A stretch of DNA of 64,000 nt. Source: Athripsodes cinereus (lineage: Eukaryota > Arthropoda > Insecta > Trichoptera > Leptoceridae). The notes under the pieces were generated by a model that had not been told where the DNA came from, did no database searches, and was given only the letters and a program-made list of their open reading frames with translations. Below, one piece after another: positions 54,751 through 64,000 of the stretch. Numbering within the stretch: the stretch's first letter is position 1; each line of letters begins with the position of its first letter. The translations under genes and the position numbers were made by a program. Location: contig OX388306.1 of the NCBI GenBank assembly GCA_947579605.1, forward strand, positions 5,580,001 to 5,644,000, given 5' to 3'.

Positions 54751-55600
54751 AATATTCAATGTAATGAAATAAAAAGGTTTTGATAAAACATGTAGAAGTA
54801 TACAAATCTGATGACATAATAACATAATTATGAACTGTAACATATCGATATTTTTTGCTTAAAATAATACATAATATTGACATATTACAGTTAATATACT
54901 ACCATGTCATTTATTTTCAGTTTGTCATGCCTCTTTGTAGTAGCATATAAATACACATACCTGCAAACGGACTAAAATATTTAATACGTCGCGATTGCAT
55001 TGAATGTTGACCGTAGCTTTTGATTTCACCGCTCTTGTACTGTGTACACAAAGGTATATAATATTGAATATGTGGTATTGACAGGCGATGCTGAGCAATT
55101 ATTTATTTTATTGTTGCCATATTCCAACTTATTATATATTATGTATTATGAAAGGTGGAAATGTCAGTCTCGACTATTGTAAAAGTAGAAAGTTGTAATG
55201 TTGTAAGTATCAAGCTGTGTAGATGGAATTGAAAATATTGGCTTGGAATTGGGACTAGAAAAGCCATTGAGTATCTACTAATAATTGACAATATAGTGCA
55301 ATTGCCATTTATAGCGAAGAAATGTCAAATCAAAACTTGATTTCATTGTTTGGGAACAAGTTTTCGATGTTATTCTTGAACTATTTATTTTATTTTACTT
55401 TCTTGTATTAAGTGATTTCATTCAATATAATAATTGGATCCGCAAGTGTTTATTGCAGGCGGTCTCAATATTTGTACGAAATTTTAACTTTTTCTTCTTG
55501 ACGTTTCTGCTATCCTGGTTAGAATTTCTTTCAAAAGAAAAAAAACGACACGTTTACTGGGAAATTCATGGGAATTCACAAATGTTTGATAGGCACTTAA
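54751..55600. other. No feature recognised
   Basis: AT-rich flank of the LINE at 55611. Nothing supported. Confidence 0.4.
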
Positions 55601-55610
55601 ATAAGTGCAT

Positions 55611-56891
55611 ATATTTCGGGTTACAATATCACACGCTTCTAAGATACTCACTAACATTATAATGAAAAGGGCGGAAAGTAAAATCAACGAAACACTTTCA
55701 GAAGATCAATTTGGATTCCGCAAAGAGACAGGTACAAGAGATGCAATTCTGAGTCTAAGACTTGTTCTTGAAAAGAGAATAACAGTAAATAGAAACACGT
55801 ATGTAGCATTCATCGACCTAGAAAAAGCATTCGATAAAGTAGAATGGGAACAACTTTTTAAGACTCTAAACCAGATAGGAATGAGCTATAAGGACAGAAG
55901 AGCAATCTGGAGCCTATACAAGAATGAAATGGCTGTAATTAAAAGCGGAGAGAGCTGCGCAGAAGCGAGGGTAGAACAAGGTGTGAGACAGGGATGCTCA
56001 ATGTCGCCAGCACTCTTTAACTGCTATATACAGCGGGCTATTGATGAACTCAGAGAAGAAATGAAGAACTGGACAGGAGTAAAAATAAATGGGAAAAAAG
56101 TCGACATGATTAGATATGCAGACGACATAGCACTGCTCGCAGACTCCGAGATGGAGCTGAACGAAGCCTTAGGGAAAATGGAAAGTATACTGTTGTCAAA
56201 GTACAACATGAAAATAAATAAAGATAAAACAAAATGTATGGTCGTTGGAAGGGAGGAAGCGACTGCGAACATTGCCATAAATGGAGTGAGCATCAAACAA
56301 GTAAGAGAATTCGTGTACTTGGGCAGCAGAATAAACCAGGACGGACGCTCCAAATCAGAAATTGTGAGCAGAATAAACCAGGCACGAATTGCCTTTAACA
56401 AAAAATCCAAAATATTAGAATCCCCTAATATTGATCTAAGCGTGAGGAAGAATCTCACTAAAGCCTTTGTGTGGAGCATTTTGTTATATGGGTGCGAGAC
56501 GTGGACCATCAGCAAGAGGGAAAGCGGACGGTTAGCGGCATTTGAAATGTGGTGCTATAGACGCATGCTGAAGATTCATTGGTCGGAACACGTCGAAAAC
56601 GAAGAAGTGTTAACCAGGGTTGGCGAAAAAAGGCAACTCCTCAAAAGAATCTGCCAACAACGAGCTAATTGGATTGGCCACAACATCAGGCACCCAGGAC
56701 TGCTCATCGCAATCGCAGAGGGCAGGACCGAAGGCACAAATGGCAGAGGTCGACCGAGAGACGCCTATATGGACCAACTGAAGAGGGACATGAGCTGTGG
56801 CTCATATATGGAGTTGAAGAGACTAGCTGAGAATAGGGAGGAGTGGAGAAATAAGTCAAAACTCGTTGCAGACCAATCCAATGGATTGTAA
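55611..56891 (+). CDS. LINE reverse transcriptase (RTE/R4-like), 5'-truncated
   Basis: About 425 codons are open from the truncation point to TAA at 56889-56891. The order is SHASKILTNIIMKRAESKIN, EDQFGFRKETGTRDAILSLR, YVAFIDLEKAFDKVEWEQLF (motif A), EQGVRQGCSMSPALFNCYIQ (motif B), MIRYADDIALLADSEMELNE (motif C, YADD), NKDKTKCMVVG, EFVYLGSRINQDGRSKSEIV, then LLYGCETWTISKRESGRLAA and FEMWCYRRMLKIHWSEH. The endonuclease and the first RT blocks are lost: the frame joins at the NYR.ISL.SHASK region, where ordinary elements read SLISHASKIL. Catalytic aspartates are present. It is related to the dead fragment at 365-963. A 3' UTR probably runs on past 56891, but I see no tail. Confidence 0.9.
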   Translation: MFRVTISHASKILTNIIMKRAESKINETLSEDQFGFRKETGTRDAILSLRLVLEKRITVNRNTYVAFIDLEKAFDKVEWEQLFKTLNQIGMSYKDRRAIWSLYKNEMAVIKSGESCAEARVEQGVRQGCSMSPALFNCYIQRAIDELREEMKNWTGVKINGKKVDMIRYADDIALLADSEMELNEALGKMESILLSKYNMKINKDKTKCMVVGREEATANIAINGVSIKQVREFVYLGSRINQDGRSKSEIVSRINQARIAFNKKSKILESPNIDLSVRKNLTKAFVWSILLYGCETWTISKRESGRLAAFEMWCYRRMLKIHWSEHVENEEVLTRVGEKRQLLKRICQQRANWIGHNIRHPGLLIAIAEGRTEGTNGRGRPRDAYMDQLKRDMSCGSYMELKRLAENREEWRNKSKLVADQSNGL

Positions 56892-58135
56892 CTCATTATA
56901 TACAATATCGTGGATTTTTAAAATAAGTATGGATTAGGTGAATGGCATGCCTGGATGGATTCAGATTTTTTTAATGGAAATAAATTGAATAAGTGCTTCC
57001 AGGATTCTGTACTCATTTCAGCATACCAGGATTAATCATATAGACCTCTAAATTCTGGGATGATCCTAGCTGGCCCATGTTTTGATAATGTTCCACGATA
57101 TTTGACCAAAAAATCACTAATTTTTAAACAAGGACTCGGAAGAACCTCTTTCACAAGTCAATGTTCCAATAACAGTAATAATTATATGAGAATATCAGAA
57201 TTGTCGTGGGAAGAGGTGGCTCAATTGGTGCAAAAGCACGCGCAAGTTTAGGAGACTGGTTTCTGTCCAAAGCTCCCGATAGGAGCTTATCAAGCCGATT
57301 AGACTAAATTAGATATTAGTATTACGCACGAATTGATTCATTTAACAAAAACTCGTTTCATGTTTCGTTAAAATTTTCAACAACCTGTCAAACAATGAAA
57401 GATTAAAAAGAAACAAAATGATAATAAAGTGTAGCGCAGATAGAAGTCGGATTCTACTCGACAGAAATCAACAGAGAGAAAACATCAAAAGTTCTAAGAG
57501 GATAAACAAAAATGTCCGTTTAAAAATCACTGAAACGGAACAGAACTGATAGGAGGGGCTATAAAATAAAATTATAATTGATTAAACGATGAATAAAATT
57601 ACCGAATCGTAAAATGATTTTAATTCAAGATATTTAGATAATACATACCTACCTAGTTGATTGCTGATCTTAGATCATCAACAGCGGCAGAGATGATGGC
57701 GCTTTGTAGATCTTTCGATCGGATCTACGGCAACATCCGGTATTTCAGGTTATAATTAATTTATCTTTTCTTTATATTTGCTCTATGGTTTTTGTTCTCT
57801 ATGGTGATACGCCGCGTCAAGAAATCGCGAATGTGATGAAATAACGAAAGATTATAAATTGAGGATATTTTTCATACACTTATATTCGTAAATAGTCAGT
57901 AAAAAGGGTAATGTTTGGAAGAATATGATGGTTGATAAAAGCATTGTGGGAATCCAAGAAGAAACATTTGTTTAGTACAGGATACGGATACGATAGAAAG
58001 AGATTGAAGCAAAAAAGTAAAAGCCCATTTAAATTTGGCTAGCTTTTCTATAAAAGCTTACCTATACATAACATATTTTGAGACAGCTTCTTTAGTCGAT
58101 TGAAATGTAATAATAATAAGCTAGACCCAGTAAAT
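56892..58135. other. LINE 3' flank and gene-free stretch
   Basis: Possible 3' UTR of the LINE to about 57300. A small hairpin GTAGATC/GATCTAC lies at 57705-57727. No exon supported. Confidence 0.4.
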
Positions 58136-58137
58136 AA

Positions 58138-58380
58138 AATATGATTATTGAGTTTTACAACTACTTTATTCGAGTTTCGACATCTTATGTCTTTTTCAAA
58201 CTACATTACTGTTTGATACATTAGTGTGTTTCAATTCAAACAGTTATGTATGTAGTTACATGAGTGTATCTTACATTAGAGTTTGAAAAAGACATTAGAT
58301 GTCGAAACTCGAGTAAATCTTATTTACAACATGTAAAACTAAATAATCATATTTTATTTCCTAATTTTACAGAATAAATG
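58138..58380 (+). mobile_element. Penelope-type inverted repeat with hammerhead-like motifs
   Basis: The arms share GAGTTTCGACATCTTATGTC, TTTTTCAAACT (left) and its inverse on the right, with GTAAAACT / AGTTTTAC at the outer ends. The spacer is about 75 bp and non-coding. Each arm has a TTGAAAA core and a GACAT/ATGTC stem II. Confidence 0.65.
58278..58320 (+). ncRNA. Hammerhead ribozyme-like motif (U3-A8 class)
   Basis: Stem I AGAGT with AATCT (four of five paired), core TTGAAAA (58283-58289), one extra A, stem II GACAT-TAG-ATGTC, GAAA, self-complementary stem III ACTCGAGT, and cut triplet GUA with A17 at 58315. The left-arm inverse copy (core 58199-58193) has ACTCGAAT, so it is weaker. Confidence 0.5.
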
Positions 58381-59234
58381 GTACCGGGAGTTTTACAAAA
58401 TAAATGGTACCGGTAAATTACAATACAAAAAAATAAGATGGACCATTTATTTTCAAATGTCTCATTTTGTGGAAATCACCGCAAAGGCCCGTTTTAGAAT
58501 CATAATGAAATATAGTGTCTTTAACCTTGTTATAAATACCTTTTCACTCACTATGTGCAAATCATATTGTGAAATAAGATGAATGAGCATATAACATAAA
58601 TTAACATTTTTGAAGCGGGGCTGCCAGCTTCCTGCCAGTTGTCAGAAGTTCAAGAAAAACTCTACCTCAGTTAGAAATCATTGAAAAAGAGATATGTAGG
58701 TACCTAATAGAAAAAAGTACTTTTTCTTCATTCTGTAACAGATGACGCAAAATCATGGTTTCGGAAACTCGAGATTCAAGTCTAGCGGGCCATAAGAAGA
58801 AGAAGAAGAAGAATAGTTTCAGCCTAAAGATTATTTTTAATTAATTCAGAGAAAAGTATCTAATGCATCAGGCATTCAACTAGGCACAAATATAATATTA
58901 TTTTCATATTTTTCTCAGTGGGTTTATCGGCCGTGATAGCAACATTTGGTAGACTGAAATAGGTGTGTTATTCTGTATCATCTAATTACGAATGAACTTT
59001 AACATAAACCATTACCTATAAATGAATAGGTACAGAGTTTGACAGCGTTAATCTAAATTTAACATCATTAATTCGTTAACTAAAAAGTTAACTTCGTTAA
59101 TAGAGAAATCGTTGTTTTTTTAATGTAATGTAAGTTACTTAGTTGGCATCGAACGAAATGGGAAATTGCTGACCGTGGAAGTCATACTAAGTAATAGGTA
59201 AAATTGTTGTATAAATCTGAAAGGATTGGAGATA
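58381..59234. other. Gene-free; AAG microsatellite
   Basis: AAG repeats at 58795-58812. Otherwise AT-rich, nothing supported. Confidence 0.45.
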
Positions 59235-59460
59235 ATGAAATATTGCATGTAATAAATACGCAGGTTGTTCTCTACGTGTCATTAAATAAATATAATACAT
59301 TCAGAAATATAATACATGGCAAAAATCGATCTGAATTGTAGATGCTGATTGTCTTATAAGTAAGGTCTTACGAACCCCCGCCTTTTTCAGGACACTCGAA
59401 AACATACAAAAACGAATGGGAGACGTACTCTTTACCGGAGATTCCACGGAGTCCATCAAT
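59235..59460 (-). repeat. TAGA-tail short repeat
   Basis: The plus strand reads TGCATGTAATAAATACGCAG, CCTTTTTCAGGACACTCGAA, AACATAC, GAATGGGAGACG and CTTTACCGGAGATTCCACGG in family order, with a degraded centre. Confidence 0.7.
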
Positions 59461-60365
59461 GCATATTCCATAAATAGTATAGCTAGTAAACATATAGGTA
59501 TATATGCAAGTTGCATCCTCAATGTCAATAAATGTTAGGACAATCATGCCGGGTAATCAGAATCAAACCTCATTTCTGAATTGATTATATCCAATATCAC
59601 AATTTTAACGTAAGCTAATTGATTAACTCGTTAATCTATTAACTTATTAACTGTTAATGCACATCTCCGGTTAGATCTTTCGTAACATATATCATAGATT
59701 GTTTATTAGAACATATATTGCCAAAGTGCTAAAATCATAGATCTCGTAAATATTATCCATCGTCTATGTTATGTAGGTACTGAATAGATACAAACTATGT
59801 AGGAAACTTCCGAGGCGAAAAACATTATGATAATGTATCAGTATAATTATACTATGCACCAGCATTATACCCGGTTTTGGCCAATGAATAGGTATAATAC
59901 ATATATCATAAAATTAAAAATATATATATATAAGTATATATATATAATTTGGGTAAAAAGTATGCTACTTATTGCCTAAATATTTTCTTTTTGTGGCATC
60001 AAGAGGACGATCTGTATTTCTTCACAAGCAGTCTGTCCAATGGCTACCCAAATTAGGAAATAAATTTAGAATCTTTCAGTCAAATGTCAAAATACATGTA
60101 CGTGATAAATAATCATTGACTACTTTGAATGCTCGGATATCCCCATAATCGTTTACAAAAAACTAAAAAAAAATATTATACTTTTATACTGATTTGAAAA
60201 AACAACTTATAAATTTCACAAAAGAGGTAATGCTATTTTTTGTTCTTGCTTCACAGTTTGTATTATCTTAGTCAATTAATAATAAGTATAATAATAACAT
60301 ATAGTTAATTATTGTTCGAGAATTTATGCGTTAAAAGTTGTGAAAAATATATTTATAAAACTCTA
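59461..60365. other. Gene-free; one short-repeat relic
   Basis: 59995-60065 (plus) reads GGCATCAAGAGGACGATCTG ... CAATGGCTACCCAAATTAGG, a TAGA-tail repeat relic. A TA-rich run is at 59921-59948. Confidence 0.5.
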
Positions 60366-60369
60366 AAAC

Positions 60370-60540
60370 ATTTCCGAATAACAACACTATTTATTTTGAG
60401 CTTAATATGATTTTATTAAGCTCGAACAATATCATCAAGATAGCTTATTCTTTTAGAGTTGTCTTGATAATGTCAAGTTTGACGAAAGCGCTCGAGCATA
60501 TTATATCATTAGTGTGAAAAATAATCAATGGTTTGATACA
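60370..60540 (+). mobile_element. Penelope-type terminus with hammerhead-like motif
   Basis: A weak inverted layout (CACTATTTATTTTGAGC against CTCGAGCATA ... TTAGTGTG) carries the motif TTGATAA (60464-60470), one extra T, GTCAA-GT-TTGAC, GAAAGCGCTCGAG (60484-60496). It shares GAAAGCGCTCGAG with the element at 35405-35592. Stem I is only two pairs, so the copy is probably inactive. Confidence 0.55.
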
Positions 60541-61070
60541 TTCTATTTTTTTTTTTAAATAGTTTTGTATTTTTTAATTAACACGTTCAAAGGGTGCATG
60601 TTTGCACAGAGAGCATTGCTTTCTAAAATATTCGTCTGGTCCAGCGGATATAAATATAAACAAACGCAGATTTTTATAAACATAAATGTTTGGATTGTAT
60701 CGATTATAGATAGCTTATGCGCTGTGTAGGGTATTTTATTTATAAATTCTGATTTGTGCCAAGAATAAATAATAATCTCTGTGATATTATGTACGTATAA
60801 ATAATAAGAACATTTCTACAATATATAAGTAATACACATTAATAGATGAAAGATTGATACTGTTTGAATTTCTTCACTTCAAAGTTAAATTTATTATTAT
60901 TAATGTTTTTGTATTTATCTTCCTTCAAAGATACAATATCCGGCATTTCAACATCTTTTCAACAGTATAAAGGTTACAATAAATATGTAAACTTTTTTTC
61001 AATATTATTAGCTTAAACCTGCCTTCGATTAGAGATATAATAGTTAAAATAATGCTTGATGAAGTGAACT
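60541..61070. other. No feature recognised
   Basis: AT-rich. Nothing supported. Confidence 0.4.
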
Positions 61071-61071
61071 T

Positions 61072-61121
61072 TTTACTAATCGCCTGATGATGGAGTCGAG
61101 AGTCTCCGAATACTATAGTAC
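61072..61121 (+). ncRNA. Hammerhead ribozyme-like motif, second copy of 29808-29869
   Basis: TTTACTAATCGC, CTGATGA (61084-61090), TGGAGTCGAGAGTCTCC and GAA are identical to the copy at 29808. Stem III is the palindrome TACTATAGTA (61111-61120). The 3' strand of stem I has changed and pairs poorly, so this copy is probably inactive as a monomer. Confidence 0.45.
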
Positions 61122-61148
61122 GAAAAGTTAATAAAAGTCATTTGGAAT

Positions 61149-61910
61149 TTTTTTTTTTTTTAATACAAATATACAGTCGCGCCAAATCCATTAAAATAGA
61201 TCTGTCGGTGCGTTCCTTACAAAATAACAATATATACATAATTTATTTCAACCTAATCCAAAGCATCGAACATAAACTTAACACCTAAAGTATTTACAAA
61301 ATTTCAATTATATACAAATGCACATTTCAGCAGCCATTCCTTGACAAGTCTTTTTATTGCAATCTTACTACCACATTTCTTAATAGATGTCGGCATAATA
61401 TTAAGCAATTTAGGCACGTTATATTCTAAAGTTCTCTTACCTTATTTATTATTATATTTTGGTACCAAGTATCCATCATTCGATTTAAATCTAGTATGAT
61501 GAGCATGCCGCGGTTTTGTCTTATACTCATCTTTCAAAAACTGGTCAAGAACTATCTTTTGCCAAAACAAGCCTTTAGCAGACAAAATATTCAACTTTTT
61601 AAAGTATAACGAAATATTATTACGCGCCGCGGTACATAGATTTTTACTAACAATTAATCTTAAGATCGATTTTTGTGCGAGCATTACCCTTCAGTTACCC
61701 CAGCTACTAATACCATACCTAATCAAAGATTCTGCCAAAGACTTGTATATTAACTTGAGATTAGTTTTAGGCACAAAGTACTTAATTCTATACAACTTAC
61801 CAGCTATGAATCTCAAACGCTTACAAATTTTATCTACATGAAGATCCCATACAAACCTATTATCAATACTTAATCCTAGGTAAACATAATAACTACAAAA
61901 TAAAGTTAAC
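61149..61910 (-). pseudogene. LINE (CR1/Jockey group) 3' part with poly(A) tail
   Basis: The minus strand encodes YLGLSIDNRFVWDLHVDKIC, KRLRFIAGKLYRIKYFVPKT, ESLIRYGISSWGN, then MLAQKSILRLIVSKNLCTAA, TKPRHAHHTRFKSNDGYLVP and, after an in-frame TAA (61440-61442), RTLEYNVPKLLNIMPTSIKK. A second stop is near 61695. A T run at 61149-61161 (plus) is its poly(A) tail. A degraded, 5'-truncated copy. Confidence 0.8.
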
Positions 61911-62590
61911 TATTTTTTTCAATTTGTCTTGTATGAAGTGAATGAATGTTATCGAAGCAAGACACAATAATGCAAGTGTTGGATTAGGTTTGTGGAAAAA
62001 GAGTATTGATATGTTTTATTTATTTATTTACCTACATCAACACACGGTGTGAGCCTTTTCCATATTAAGGAAACAGGTTAATAGACAACAAAACACAAAC
62101 AGACGCAATTATCACAAAATCACAAGTCAAGAATATATTTTTGCATATATTTTGAGAAGGTAACTATAAATAATAAGCATCAGTCAATAAAATAATCGAA
62201 AGCAGAAGAACTCAGTTGGGAACAATAGATATTAATTCAATAAAGAAAAAGTGAGGATCAACAAGATAAAATGCATGATATGTTAATTATATAGGATAGT
62301 AAAAATGTCAACAGATGAGAATAAATAAAAAGCTTTGGATTCAATAATAAAATTAGATTAACTAATAAACGAGTTAATGCTCAGTTTAAGTAATGATTAA
62401 TGGCAAAACCCGAAAGTGTTCCTGGTTGGGTCATTATTGGCGGTGTAATGAACTAACTTTGGATGTGTGTATGTACCTAATGACTATCATAAACCATTAT
62501 TTACAAGCCATAAAATCTAAAAAAGAGATATTGTCAAGAGTACAAAAATATTTTTGCTTTGCCAGAATAATTGAATATTGAACGAGACCC
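61911..62590. other. No feature recognised
   Basis: AT-rich. Nothing supported. Confidence 0.4.
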
Positions 62591-62599
62591 ACCGACCAC

Positions 62600-62639
62600 C
62601 CGGATAGCGCAGAAGTCTGGGGACTTCTGCGCTATCCGG
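62600..62639. repeat. Perfect 18-bp hairpin with 4-base loop
   Basis: CCGGATAGCGCAGAAGTC (62600-62617) is followed by TGGG and the exact inverse (62622-62639). It is GC-rich in an AT-rich setting. No Rho-independent-type role applies in a eukaryote, and the function is unknown. Confidence 0.9.
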
Positions 62640-63545
62640 ATATCTTGTCCACATCGGAAGCGCCATAGTGGGCAGCCTAAAATGCTGGCTGGCCAATGTA
62701 TTAAATATAAAAAAAGGACGTACTGATCTTCATGTTCTTTCCACTTGCTCTGTAGATCTGGGGTGATTAACCACTGGGTTAGAATAGTAATGCTATGGTC
62801 ATTTTTAAAATGACGACTGTTGTTCTGCGAAATCTCTGGCAAAGAATATGTCTCTTATTCCTTTCTACAAATTTTCAAATATCCTATAAATCCTGGTATT
62901 CGTAAAACCACATCATTTGAATAACATTCAACACCTTCAAATTCAGCTGCACGTATACCACCGTATGCACGTATACACAGGGTATGAAGATGACGCCAAC
63001 ATATGCGCAGAAACGTCGCTTCAACAAAACCAGACATGGCATACCCGAAAAACATAAACAAGCTATAGATGATCGCCATGAGAACCTTTCACATTATGCT
63101 GGATTGGAGAATAAAGAACATATTTTATTAGCACAGAGAAGACGACAATTACAATCAATACTAGCTTGCTCAATGGTAAAAACATTGATGAATAACTATA
63201 ATACATCCCTTTATTTAGGTATGTCTTAATAGCCTTATATAGTGTCTGTTGCTTGGTGAATGTAATTAAATGTAACTGTATTACCTACTAATGATAAACT
63301 AGTTTTCTTTGATGTGCATGTTACATATTATAAGGTAGTTGTATTATATATTACAAATTATATGGATGATAGTGCTAATAATGTTAGTAACGTAGTGATA
63401 GTGATAATGCAAGTTTTAATAATAGCATACGATAGTACACGATAATATAAATCTTTATTAAATTGCGTGTAGCAAAGTAAATGGTAGAATTCATTAGAAT
63501 ACAAACTTTCACGTATGTACGGTATGTTTTTATTTTATTTAATAT
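62640..63545. other. Unassigned stretch with short open frames
   Basis: A plus frame at 62984-63229 (81 codons) and minus frames at 62534-62842 and 62855-63079 are open, but none resembles a known protein. The base composition is less AT-rich than around it, so a decayed transposon gene is possible. Confidence 0.35.
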
Positions 63546-63549
63546 GTTA

Positions 63550-63950
63550 CGACTACATTATCACGGCATATCACGCAAGTGGGGCAGCAAACAGTGGGAT
63601 AATAAACATACAAGCCATCCTTTCGATGAAAATAAAAACTAAAGAGTATATATCGGTATTTGTTTTGTAAAATTCTATAATATACAAACAAAAATATATA
63701 ATTCTAAGTTTTACTTGTTACTTTATTAAAGTGCTCTTTAAAAGGTTTAGTTTGAAAACGACATCGCATGTCGAAACCTAGGAAAGGAAACTGTAGTAAA
63801 GTAACAAGTAAAACTTGATTTTAATTTTTATTTATAAGGCAACCAAGATGGGTTGCAAACCTCATCGCTGAATTTAAGATGTAAAATGTGTTTGAAAAGA
63901 GTAGGAGACCAATTCGTTCCGCGGAGTTTCCAGTAAAAACTAGGTCTCCT
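63550..63950 (-). repeat. TAGA-tail short repeat split by a Penelope-type terminus
   Basis: The plus strand reads ATTATCACGGCATATCACGC, AAGTGGGGCAGC to about 63650, then GATGGGTTGCAAACCTCATC, GCTGAATTTAAGATGTAAAA from 63847, and GAGTAGGAGACC. The break holds the element at 63660-63838. Confidence 0.7.
63660..63838 (+). mobile_element. Penelope-type terminus with hammerhead-like motif
   Basis: A perfect 20-bp inverted repeat AAGTTTTACTTGTTACTTTA (63706-63725 with 63797-63816) encloses TTGAAAA (63752-63758), one extra C, GACAT-CGC-ATGTC and GAAACCTAGGA. The base at position 16.1 is A where U is needed, so this copy should not cleave. Same subfamily as 58278 and 42950. Confidence 0.6.
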
Positions 63951-64000
63951 ATTATTTTCCGAGTGCCCTGTAAAAGCAAGTTCCGTCTTCATTTTCCGCA
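63945..64000 (+). repeat. Start of another TAGA-tail short repeat
   Basis: AGGTCTCCTATTATTTTCCG, AGTGCCCTGTAAAAGCAAG is the plus-strand head of the family, running off the window. With the minus copy beside it, it forms an inverted pair. Confidence 0.65.

Noticed and set aside
62534..63229. Three overlapping open frames that might be a small gene
   Set aside because: No recognisable domain, splice structure or start context. Kept only as an unassigned stretch.
1..64000. CRISPR arrays, bacterial operons, prophage
   Set aside because: No regularly spaced direct repeats with unique spacers. Introns, poly(A)-type tails and gene content show eukaryotic nuclear DNA.

Overview
This window is nuclear DNA from an insect, most likely a moth or butterfly (Lepidoptera). 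It is AT-rich, has small introns with GT-AG borders, carries insect-like orthologues, and is full of transposon types common in lepidopteran genomes (RTE and CR1/Jockey-type LINEs with AATA or TAGA tails, tRNA-derived SINEs, hAT MITEs, a TTAA-flanked piggyBac, a Helitron and Penelope-like termini). There is no sign of bacterial or organellar DNA. The assignment to Lepidoptera is inference.

Four host genes can be read, all in the left third. (1) The 5' part of a ZFAND4/ANUBL1-type ubiquitin-like gene lies on the minus strand (two exons, 3979 to 1733). (2) Ribosomal protein RpS26 lies on the plus strand (three exons, 7892-9216, 115 codons). (3) A complete six-exon F8A/HAP40 (huntingtin-associated protein) gene lies on the minus strand (15780 to 11884, 305 codons). 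(4) A large Frizzled-family exon lies on the minus strand (19423-17918), with most of the cysteine-rich domain, seven membrane segments and the KTxxxW motif. Its 5' exon or exons were not found. These genes are unrelated in function and form no operon-like unit.

The rest, about 19.5-64 kb, holds no host gene I can support. It is a layered field of transposon remains. It includes an uninterrupted 717-codon LINE reverse transcriptase (about 50.6-53.3 kb), a second LINE RT (55.6-56.9 kb), many short LINE tails, about twenty copies of a short repeat with a TAGA tail, two tRNA-derived SINE families, five hAT elements with 8-bp target duplications, a complete-ended piggyBac and several fold-back MITEs.

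The most interesting signal is a scattered set of hammerhead-ribozyme-like motifs. Most sit in inverted-repeat structures typical of Penelope-like element (PLE) termini, and one of these also keeps what looks like the end of a PLE GIY-YIG endonuclease. Two core classes occur: CUGANGA and UUGANAA. They differ at exactly the two positions (C3 and G8) that form a Watson-Crick pair in the hammerhead core, so C3-G8 appears to be replaced by U3-A8. A second RNA-level signal is a hairpin with compensatory changes near the 3' ends of several LINE families.
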